This document shows, piece after piece, positions 57,244 through 64,000 of a stretch of DNA of 64,000 nucleotides. The DNA is from Paludibacteraceae bacterium. GTDB lineage: Bacteria; Bacteroidota; Bacteroidia; Bacteroidales; Paludibacteraceae. Location: NCBI GenBank assembly GCA_024401475.1, contig JAKSKZ010000008.1:1-64000 (forward strand). The letters are read 5' to 3'. Each line of letters starts with the position of its first letter. Positions within the stretch are counted from its first letter, which is position 1. The translations under genes were made by a program, and so were the position numbers. Below the pieces are notes generated by a model, which did not search any database, had not been told where the DNA came from, and saw only the letters and a program-made list of their open reading frames with translations.

Positions 57244-58566
57244 TTATTTAGCCAGCTCAAATAAAGTTTTCATGCCCTTTATCTTCTCATTTGCAACCAT
57301 TTTAAGCATATTGGCATATTTTCCTCGCTTAACCGCAGCAAATGCGAAATGATCCTTCAATTCAATCTTCCCCAAATCATCCTTGGCGAGTTTGCCTTTT
57401 TGCATCAAAAAGCCCGCAATATCCCCCTTGCTGAGTTTGTCTTTCTTCCCCTTGCCTATATAGATGGTCACCCAAGCAGGAAGCGAAGGCTTCTTGTTCT
57501 CTGCTGGCAAAGTCTCCTCTTCTGTCACCGACTCTAAATACTCAGGTAGTGTCTCCTCCGGATGTAGAATCACAAAAGAGAAACCCTCGGCATACATACG
57601 GGCTGTTCGTCCATTACGATGCGTATAAGCCTCTTCATTCAACGGCAAATGATAATGAATTACGTTCTTCACCTCTGGAATGTCGAGACCTCTGGCTGCC
57701 AAATCGGTCGAAACCAACAAATAGCAGCTTCCGTTTCGGAATGAGCAGAGAGCCTTCTCTCTATCTTGCTGTTCCATACCGCCATGAAACGCCTTACACT
57801 CCAATCCCTCCGAACGAAGGAACGAACAGACTCTTTCCACTGATTCACGATAGTTACAGAAGATCATGGTAGGTTCATTGCCCACATGACAAACCAACGA
57901 AAGCAACGTTTGCAACTTATCTTTTGATGGAGACAAAACCTTACGCACCTTCAACCCGCCCAACGTATCTTTCTCTGACAAGAAATTCAATACGGCAGGA
58001 TGCTTAAGCCCCGTGAATTCAGGGATCTCATCCATCGCTGTTGCAGAAAGCAACATCTTCTTCTTGAGATATTTCAACTTTGAAATGACAAACGACATTT
58101 CATCTTCGAATCCAAACTCCAAAGACTTATCAAACTCATCAAGCACCAGAGTCCGTACTGTTTCTGGGTGTAGATGCCCACGCTCAATATGATCTTTCAC
58201 CCTGCCAGGGGTTCCAACAATCAGTGCCGGAGGGTTTTCCAACATCTGAGCCTCATAATACAACGAGTGCCCTCCATAACAACTTCCGATTCGCACACCT
58301 GAAGACATTGTCCGGAAGACATCTTCAATCTGCAATGCCAATTCACGAGAAGGCGCCAAAATCAAGGCCTGAACGCCCTTCGCGTCCGACTTCAAAGAAC
58401 CTAACAAAGGCAAAAGGAAAGCCAACGTCTTACCCGAACCTGTGGGAGAAAGCAATATCACATCATCGCTTTCATCATATGTTTGAAGGACATATCTCTG
58501 CATTTCATTCAACTCCGAAATCGAAAGATTACGGAGCAACAGATTTAGTTTTTCCTGTTCTATCAT
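57244..58566 (-). CDS. DEAD-box RNA helicase with DbpA-type C-terminal domain
   Basis: A 440-residue superfamily 2 RNA helicase. Motif I is LSPTGSGKT, motif Ia APSRELALQ, motif Ib GTPGRV, motif II DEFD (usual DEAD), motif III SAT, motif V DLAARGLDIP and motif VI HRNGRTARM. The last 75 residues form a DbpA-type RNA-binding domain (IYIGKGKKDKLSKGDIAGFL to the FELAK end), which in DbpA targets 23S rRNA helix 92, so a role in large-subunit assembly is likely. The Ala-to-Phe change in motif II is unusual. The N-terminus is short and the Q motif (RNLSISELNEMQ) is weak. It lies upstream of fabH on the same strand. Confidence 0.9.
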   Translation of the reverse strand: MIEQEKLNLLLRNLSISELNEMQRYVLQTYDESDDVILLSPTGSGKTLAFLLPLLGSLKSDAKGVQALILAPSRELALQIEDVFRTMSSGVRIGSCYGGHSLYYEAQMLENPPALIVGTPGRVKDHIERGHLHPETVRTLVLDEFDKSLEFGFEDEMSFVISKLKYLKKKMLLSATAMDEIPEFTGLKHPAVLNFLSEKDTLGGLKVRKVLSPSKDKLQTLLSLVCHVGNEPTMIFCNYRESVERVCSFLRSEGLECKAFHGGMEQQDREKALCSFRNGSCYLLVSTDLAARGLDIPEVKNVIHYHLPLNEEAYTHRNGRTARMYAEGFSFVILHPEETLPEYLESVTEEETLPAENKKPSLPAWVTIYIGKGKKDKLSKGDIAGFLMQKGKLAKDDLGKIELKDHFAFAAVKRGKYANMLKMVANEKIKGMKTLFELAK

Positions 58567-58825
58567 ATCATTCTCTTCTTTTAATCTTTATCAATAAAAA
58601 TGCCAACTATCCTCATCGATTCTCCAATAGTATAAAAAAATCACTGACAAACTTCATCATGGCTATTGACATCTGTCGATTGGAATTCTTCACTATGCGC
58701 CATATCTCTCGCTTGGATTGTACCGAACGCACTACTGACATTCGCAACAAAAGTAGGTATTATTTTCCAATAAAACGGGACGGGCATTCAAAACAAATTA
58801 TCTTTGCACAAAAATCATAGAGAAA

Positions 58826-59473
58826 GTGGCAAACAAGATAAATTTCCAACAATTATTAGAAGATTTAATCTCCAAGCTAAAAAAGGAAGGAGAACTTCCA
58901 TCATTGCTACTCCACAGTTGCTGCGCACCTTGTAGCAGTTATGTATTAGAATACCTCTCACAATTTTTCAGCATAACAGTTTTCTACTACAATCCAAACA
59001 TTTGGCCTGACGAAGAATTCAGGAAAAGAGTTTTAGAACAGGAAGAATTCATCCAAAAGTTACCCACCAAACACAAAATAGGATTCATCGCAGGGAATTA
59101 TGACACCGAACGCTTCTACGCCATGGCCAAAGGCAAGGAACACTTGCGCGAAGGGGGTGAAAGATGTTTCGACTGCTACCGCCTTCGCTTAGAAGAGAGC
59201 GCTGTTTTAGCTAAAGACAAAGGGTTCGACTATTTTTGCACAACACTGTCCATAAGTCCACTAAAAAACGCTCAAAAACTAAATGAAATTGGCGAAGAGT
59301 TAGCCCAAAAATATGGAGTCAAATACCTTCCTTCCGACTTTAAAAAGAAAAACGGATACCTACGATCCACGCAACTCTCCAAGGAGTATGGAATGTACAG
59401 ACAAGATTATTGTGGGTGCATCTACTCCAAAGTTCAAAGAGACAAAGAGAAGAAGGAAAGCCAAATGATTTAA
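58826..59473 (+). CDS. queH: Epoxyqueuosine reductase QueH
   Basis: A 215-residue DUF208 protein, the non-B12 enzyme that reduces epoxyqueuosine to queuosine in tRNA. The Fe-S and metal Cys set is complete: LLHSCCAPCSSYV (C32, C33, C36), GGERCFDCYRLRL, and QDYCGCIYS near the C-terminus. The start is a GTG at 58826, because no in-frame ATG occurs before conserved residues. A -7 box TATCTTTG at 58799-58806 leaves a leader of only about 13 bases. It converges on the small Cys-rich gene. Confidence 0.95.
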   Translation: MANKINFQQLLEDLISKLKKEGELPSLLLHSCCAPCSSYVLEYLSQFFSITVFYYNPNIWPDEEFRKRVLEQEEFIQKLPTKHKIGFIAGNYDTERFYAMAKGKEHLREGGERCFDCYRLRLEESAVLAKDKGFDYFCTTLSISPLKNAQKLNEIGEELAQKYGVKYLPSDFKKKNGYLRSTQLSKEYGMYRQDYCGCIYSKVQRDKEKKESQMI

Positions 59474-59492
59474 TCACTCTTTTAATGCAAAA

Positions 59493-59528
59493 AGGTGTGA
59501 CAACCCCCATAGAAAGGTTACCACACCT
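59493..59528. terminator. Bidirectional terminator between queH and the Cys-rich gene
   Basis: An outer 7-bp stem (AGGTGTG / CACACCT) and an inner 4-bp stem (AACC / GGTT), followed by a T run, lie between converging genes. Confidence 0.83.
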
Positions 59529-59543
59529 CTGTTTTTTCCGGCA

Positions 59544-59786
59544 TCAGAATCCGTAAAATTCAGACAATTTTTTCCTCACATGGTCATATCCGCCCTCTGA
59601 ATGGGGTTTTGTACAAGAGGAACAATCTTTGACGCCGTTATCTAAGATTCTAAAATTTCCGCCACACTTATCTCCCATCGCATACAAAGGACAATAGCAA
59701 AAAAGACAATTAAAAGTCTCCTCTTTTGCCCCTTTATGGCAAGGGAAATATTCACAACGCTTATTTTGAAAAAACTTATAAGACAT
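59544..59786 (-). CDS. Small cysteine-rich metal-binding protein
   Basis: An 80-residue protein of the 'Cys-rich small domain' type (PF04071-like). Nine Cys are arranged as NKRCEYFPCHKG, NCLFCYCPLY, DKCGG and KDCSSCTKPH, a pattern that could bind two metal ions or an iron-sulfur cluster. Function in the family is unknown. The start is 7 bases from the edge of MITE-like copy B, so any promoter must lie inside that element. It converges with queH. Confidence 0.82.
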   Translation of the reverse strand: MSYKFFQNKRCEYFPCHKGAKEETFNCLFCYCPLYAMGDKCGGNFRILDNGVKDCSSCTKPHSEGGYDHVRKKLSEFYGF

Positions 59787-59793
59787 TAGCTAT

Positions 59794-59990
59794 AGGTGAC
59801 CTATATAAATTCACCGTTTTTAAATTTTCAATAATACACGACACATCATAAACTTTTCGGTGCTTTTTGATTTTTAGTGCATTTTGCTGTTTGTCAGTCA
59901 CAGTGCTCGCACTGCGACCTCCCTCCGCACAGCAACCTGCTCAATACAAATCCCAAACCCCTCGAAATCAATTTATTATAGAGGATACCT
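59794..59990. mobile_element. MITE-like inverted-repeat element, copy B (about 197 bp)
   Basis: The left end AGGTGACCTATATAAATT and the reverse complement of the right end AGGTATCCTCTATAATAAATT form imperfect inverted repeats. Compared with copy A (24061-24217) the element is inverted, about 40 bases longer and more diverged, but shares both ends and parts of the middle. There is no coding frame. It fills the space between the Cys-rich gene start and the stop of the outer-membrane protein gene, ending 5 bases from that stop. Confidence 0.65.
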
Positions 59991-59995
59991 AAAAA

Positions 59996-62485
59996 TCAAA
60001 ACTCATCAAAGTCATCGTTGTTCGTATCTTGTTGTTGCTTCTGTTTCTTTTGGTTTTTACCATTTCCAAACGAATAGGTCAAATTAAAATTGAACATTCG
60101 TCCATTACGGTGGAACTCTGTCTCTTGCCAGAAGTCGTCGCTCCAACTTTCTGAAGCACGCTTACGAGAATTAAGAATATCACGAGCTTGAATAGAAGCA
60201 GTCAATTTACGCTTGAAGAAGGCACGCTTTAAACTTGCGTTCAACTGATAGGAAGCCATTGTCTTACCTTGAGCAGTGGCTCTCGGAGCTGAATAGTTAC
60301 CTGCAATCTGAGCATTTAAATTCCATGGCAAAGAGAAATCAGCCGTTGAACGCAACGTCAAGCCAAGGCTGTTCCTTTCCTTCAAATTATAAGTTCTGAA
60401 CTCAGTTCCTTCCTCATTTACGACTGCATAAGAGAATGATCCACCTTCCAATTTATAATAGTACAAATCCACACTACTTGTCAATGAGAGGAACTTTCCA
60501 AATCGATCTTTCAAGACCAAATCAATACCGCTGGATTGAGAATTAGCCATGTTAGCATAAGTTCTATTCATCACATTTCCCTCCATCCAATTGTAAGATT
60601 GAATCACGTCGGTTGTTCGCTTGTAATAAGCAGAGGCCGAAATCGTATGTTCTGAGAATGACTTGATAAAGCCTGCCTCAAACGAATTGACATATTCTGG
60701 TTCCAAATCTGGGTTACCAAAAGAGACATTAGCCGAGTCGCTAACATTGTGATAAGGGTTGAAATAGAATGATCTTGGCGTATTCGTTCTTCTTGTATAG
60801 CTAAACTGCAAATCACAAGAACTTGTCAAAGGATAACTCAAGAAGAAAGATGGGAACAGATTGAAAATCGGGTCCTTATGAAATTTCTCATCTGTCAGTT
60901 TTTGTTCCCAACGAATATCTAACAACTCGCCTCTCAAGCCTGCATTCACCTTTAACTTTCCCCAAGAGGTACTCCAAGAAGCGTATGCAGCGTATGTACT
61001 TGGACAGAAAAGGAAGTCATTATACTGGCCGTACAAAGGTTCGAACTCCGAATCTGCATCTTTCTTTAGAGAAGACTCCACCTCACTACCCGAAGTCGTG
61101 AAATTGCCCGAAAGACCTGTTTCCAACTTAGATTTCTCTAACATTGGTGTCACATAATCGAGTTGAACCGTTATCAAACGAGTATATTCATCCTTATTCA
61201 AATTTTGCACAGAACTTACAGTCGGAGCTCCTAACGGGAATTGACCAAAAGAGATTTGGTCATAAACGGCATCCTCCTCCCTTATCACATTAGAAATTCC
61301 TGCAGAAGAGGTGATTTCCCGGCCCTCCGTATTAAACTTATGCTTGTACTCCAAAGAGACGTTATACATCTTTCCTTCTGGCTTCGAATAGGTATTCCTA
61401 CCATATACATTCTTGGTATTCTCCAAATTATCGAAATAGGTACCTGAACGATAGATCATTTCATTGTCTCGTTCTCTTGCAGAAAGAGAACCCATCGTAG
61501 AAAGGCTCAATACATTTTTCTTATCAAACTTATAATCAATTGCTAAGCGAAGGAATCCGGATGTCATTTCAAAATCATTCTCCTGCGATTGAAACAAGAA
61601 CGTCGTATCTGCACCATAGCGATAACGATTGGTAAATCCGTCTCCGTTTGAAGAGTTATTAAAGAAACCTGCACTTGCCATCACATCGACCTTCTCCGAA
61701 CCGTAATTCAGATTGGCATTGAGAGAACCGCCCAAATCACTCTTCCAAGGCACGCGAACTCCCGCACCAACAGAACCATAGGCACCCAAGTTGTGATTAC
61801 TCTTCATAACAATGTTGATGATACCAGCAGAAGACTCTGCACTATATTTGGCAGATGGATTGGTTATGACCTCAATCTTCTCAATGCTTCCAGCTGGCAA
61901 TTGCTCCAAGATATCGCCTTGCCCATCGCCCGACAAACCTGCAGCCTTGCCGTTGATACGAACTTCAACCGCCTCGCTATTACGCAACGTAACAGTTCCT
62001 TCCGCATCCACATCTACAGATGGTATATCTTTCAAGATATCTGAAGCAGAAACGCCATCGGTGTGAGCACTTTCATTGACCAAGAAGACCTTTTTATCCA
62101 CATCCATCTGCAAGGATGTACGCTTACCCACTACGGTCACCTCTTGAAGCAAACCTTCATCCTCGCCCATGCGGATTGTCTTAAATCGTTTACTAGGATT
62201 TTCATTCGACAAAGTCACCTTCAACTTCTTATCCGTGTAACCCACATAAGAGATTGTCATATCATAGGTTGCCATATCCAAGTTGCGGAACTCAAAAAAG
62301 CCATCGGCATCCGTCATTCCTCCTGTAACACCAGACGTTCCAACTTTTTGCAATTGTACCGTAGCCATCGGCAATGTCTCTTGCGTATTTTTATCCACCA
62401 CGACACCACTAATCAATCCATTTTTAGCATAGGAGAATAAGGTGCAGAACAAAAACACAACTGTCAAGAAAAATCTTGTTTTCAT
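59996..62485 (-). CDS. Outer-membrane barrel protein, TonB-dependent-receptor type
   Basis: An 829-residue protein. A signal peptide (about residues 4-20, FFLTVVFLFCTLFSYA) is followed by a CarboxypepD_reg-like domain to about residue 110 (SGVVVDKNTQETLPMATV). A plug domain follows (SDILKDIPSVDVDAEG, VEVRINGKAAG, IEKIEVITNPSAKYSAES, GIINIVMK) and then an OMP_b-brl_3-type barrel. The C-terminal Gln/Lys-rich and acidic tail (DTNNDDFDEF) is typical of this family. The ligand is unknown and no SusD-type partner gene lies nearby, so a role in glycan import is not supported. The ATG at 62485 (MKTRFF) is chosen over a longer frame from 62518. Confidence 0.88.
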   Translation of the reverse strand: MKTRFFLTVVFLFCTLFSYAKNGLISGVVVDKNTQETLPMATVQLQKVGTSGVTGGMTDADGFFEFRNLDMATYDMTISYVGYTDKKLKVTLSNENPSKRFKTIRMGEDEGLLQEVTVVGKRTSLQMDVDKKVFLVNESAHTDGVSASDILKDIPSVDVDAEGTVTLRNSEAVEVRINGKAAGLSGDGQGDILEQLPAGSIEKIEVITNPSAKYSAESSAGIINIVMKSNHNLGAYGSVGAGVRVPWKSDLGGSLNANLNYGSEKVDVMASAGFFNNSSNGDGFTNRYRYGADTTFLFQSQENDFEMTSGFLRLAIDYKFDKKNVLSLSTMGSLSARERDNEMIYRSGTYFDNLENTKNVYGRNTYSKPEGKMYNVSLEYKHKFNTEGREITSSAGISNVIREEDAVYDQISFGQFPLGAPTVSSVQNLNKDEYTRLITVQLDYVTPMLEKSKLETGLSGNFTTSGSEVESSLKKDADSEFEPLYGQYNDFLFCPSTYAAYASWSTSWGKLKVNAGLRGELLDIRWEQKLTDEKFHKDPIFNLFPSFFLSYPLTSSCDLQFSYTRRTNTPRSFYFNPYHNVSDSANVSFGNPDLEPEYVNSFEAGFIKSFSEHTISASAYYKRTTDVIQSYNWMEGNVMNRTYANMANSQSSGIDLVLKDRFGKFLSLTSSVDLYYYKLEGGSFSYAVVNEEGTEFRTYNLKERNSLGLTLRSTADFSLPWNLNAQIAGNYSAPRATAQGKTMASYQLNASLKRAFFKRKLTASIQARDILNSRKRASESWSDDFWQETEFHRNGRMFNFNLTYSFGNGKNQKKQKQQQDTNNDDFDEF

Positions 62486-62581
62486 TTCTTTGAATATTAG
62501 TCCATAATTTATACCCATCCAAAAGGATTTCTCTTTTAGACTAAAGGGAACGGAGAAGGTTTAAAATGATTGTAAAAAAAA

Positions 62582-62612
62582 TGGCGGAAAAGAAAAAAAA
62601 ATCCTTCCGCCA
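62582..62612 (-). terminator. Terminator of ftsH
   Basis: A perfect 8-bp stem (TGGCGGAA / TTCCGCCA) with a 15-base A-rich loop, followed on the minus strand by eight T, 10 bases after the ftsH stop. Confidence 0.88.
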
Positions 62613-62621
62613 CTCATCTAT

Positions 62622-64000
62622 TTAATCTTCATTTTTTTCTAACACTTCAGTCGCTTCTCCTTCATTAGCAACTTCTGCTTCATTAGGCTCAGTCTTTTCC
62701 GACTTCTCATCTTGTTCCGCCAGCAACTCGTCAGCACGAGACGGCCAAGGGCGCTTACCAAAGATTCGTTCCAAATCTTCAGCGAAGATTACTTCCCGAT
62801 CAATCAACAATTGAGCCAACTGATCGTGGCCCTCCTTATGTTCAGACAAGATAGCCTTTGCTCGCTCGTATTGTTCGTCCACCAAAGCTTTCACTTCGTC
62901 GTCGATCAATTTGGCAGTCTCCTCGCTATAAGGCTTTCCGAAAGAGAATTCAGCACCGGTTGAGTCATAATAACAAAGGTTCTTCAACTTATCACTCATA
63001 CCATAATAAGCAATCATGGCGTAGGCTTGCTTAGTCGTCCTTTCAAGGTCATTCAACGCACCCGTTGATATGCGACCAAAGACCAAGTCTTCGGCGGCAC
63101 GACCACCCAAGATGGCACACATCTCATCCAAAAGTTGCTCCTTCGTCGTAAGCTGTCGCTCCTCAGGCAAATACCATGCAGCACCCAAAGCCTTTCCGCG
63201 AGGAACAATAGTCACCTTCACCAACGGATTGGCATAACGCAACATCCAACTAATAGTAGCATGTCCAGCCTCATGATAGGCAATAGAACGTTTCTCCTCT
63301 CGAGTGATGATTTTATTCTTCTTCTCCAAACCACCAATGATTCGGTCAACCGCATCCAAGAAATCCTGTTTCTGCACTTTCTCCTTATTGCCTCTTGCGG
63401 CAATCAAGGCAGCCTCATTACATACGTTGGCAATGTCCGCGCCAGAAAAGCCTGGTGTTTGGCGAGAAAGGAAATCAATATCAATGGAGTCGTCCAACTT
63501 CAAAGGTCGCAAATGCACCTCGAAAATCTCCTTACGTTCGTGAACATCAGGCAAATCAACACTAATTTGACGGTCGAAACGGCCTGCTCGAAGCAACGCC
63601 TTATCCAAGATGTCAGCACGGTTGGTAGCCGCCAAAATAATAACTCCACTATTCGAGCCAAAGCCATCCATCTCCGTGAGCAACTGGTTCAACGTGTTTT
63701 CACGCTCATCATTTGAGCTCATGCTTGGACGACTACCTCTTGCACGACCAACGGCATCAATTTCATCAATGAAAACGATACATGGAGATTTCTCTTTTGC
63801 TTGACGGAACAAATCACGGACACGAGAAGCACCCACGCCCACAAACATCTCCACGAAATCGGAACCCGACATAGAGAAGAAAGGCACATCAGCCTCGCCG
63901 GCAACAGCCTTGGCCAACAAAGTCTTACCGGTTCCCGGAGGGCCTACCAACAAAGCACCCTTAGGGATTTTACCTCCCAAGTCAGTATATTTCCGCGGAT
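62622..64000 (-). CDS. ftsH: ATP-dependent zinc metalloprotease FtsH (5' end outside window)
   Basis: The C-terminal 458 residues of FtsH; the N-terminal membrane part lies beyond the right edge. The frame begins inside the conserved [14 protein letters not shown] segment. The AAA domain has Walker A GPPGTGKT, Walker [10 protein letters not shown] and the second region of homology [10 protein letters not shown]. The zinc protease motif HEAGH follows, with a further metal ligand in the downstream [13 protein letters not shown] region. The C-terminus is an acidic extension rich in Glu. FtsH degrades misfolded membrane proteins and short-lived regulators at the inner membrane. Its terminator is at 62582-62612. 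Confidence 0.97.
   Translation of the reverse strand, partial: PRKYTDLGGKIPKGALLVGPPGTGKTLLAKAVAGEADVPFFSMSGSDFVEMFVGVGASRVRDLFRQAKEKSPCIVFIDEIDAVGRARGSRPSMSSNDERENTLNQLLTEMDGFGSNSGVIILAATNRADILDKALLRAGRFDRQISVDLPDVHERKEIFEVHLRPLKLDDSIDIDFLSRQTPGFSGADIANVCNEAALIAARGNKEKVQKQDFLDAVDRIIGGLEKKNKIITREEKRSIAYHEAGHATISWMLRYANPLVKVTIVPRGKALGAAWYLPEERQLTTKEQLLDEMCAILGGRAAEDLVFGRISTGALNDLERTTKQAYAMIAYYGMSDKLKNLCYYDSTGAEFSFGKPYSEETAKLIDDEVKALVDEQYERAKAILSEHKEGHDQLAQLLIDREVIFAEDLERIFGKRPWPSRADELLAEQDEKSEKTEPNEAEVANEGEATEVLEKNED

Noticed and set aside
59996..62485. SusC-type glycan importer with a polysaccharide utilisation locus
   Set aside because: No SusD-like gene is adjacent and the C-terminal half fits the OMP_b-brl_3 type of barrel protein better than SusC.
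62622..63980. A complete short FtsH starting at MGGKIPKG
   Set aside because: That start would be a TTG inside the conserved AAA domain. The frame stays open to the window edge, so the gene is simply cut.

Overview
The window reads as a chromosomal segment of an uncharacterised member of the Bacteroidetes, most likely a Bacteroidales. The evidence is: promoters of the Bacteroidetes type (-33 TTTG and -7 TAnnTTTG, about 19-20 bases apart) in front of many genes; weak or absent Shine-Dalgarno sequences; type IX secretion (T9SS) C-terminal sorting domains; an outer-membrane barrel protein with a CarboxypepD_reg-like N-terminus; DUF2851; stand-alone MnmD; and a remnant of a BspA-like leucine-rich-repeat gene. 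No phage, plasmid, CRISPR array or rRNA was seen. There is one tRNA gene (tRNA-Glu).

Layout. Positions 1-16612 (minus strand) are one uninterrupted coding frame of more than 5,537 codons whose 3' end lies beyond the left edge. It encodes a secreted, cysteine-rich, multi-domain surface protein built of Ig/PKD/HYR/SprB/MBG-like modules, including five tandem, nearly identical 552-bp (184-residue) units at the left edge. Positions 17028-34605 are mostly housekeeping genes: typA, mnmD, rpsT and tRNA-Glu, a sugar-phosphate isomerase, a LOG protein, ubiE/menG, an epimerase, a lipid kinase, DUF2851, an HAD-VanZ-barrel cluster, trpS, tadA, yraN, a glutaminyl-cyclase-like lipoprotein overlapping rnhB, and coaD. 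Between them lie a decayed nuclease/transposase-like gene, a MITE-like element and a small TonB-C-like exported protein. Positions 34606-35479 hold gene remnants only.

Positions 35480-53575 (minus strand) are a fibre-degradation and surface locus: a 4,257-residue Ig-repeat giant, a GH5 endoglucanase-like enzyme with a CBM6-like module, and a GH9 cellulase-like enzyme. All three have signal peptides. GH9 carries a full T9SS sorting domain. The giant and GH5 share a shorter C-terminal tail that looks like the last half of such a domain. Each of the two enzyme genes has its own terminator, and the giant and GH5 each have a good promoter, so they are probably separate transcripts. My inference is that the enzymes and the giant are displayed together on the cell surface and act on beta-glucan or cellulose. 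The giant could be an adhesin or a scaffold.

Positions 53790-64000 hold an ABC exporter pair, fabH, a DbpA-like helicase, queH, a small Cys-rich protein, a second copy of the MITE-like element, an outer-membrane barrel protein of the TonB-dependent-receptor type, and ftsH cut off at the right edge. The two giant genes alone fill about 29.4 kb, or 46% of the window.
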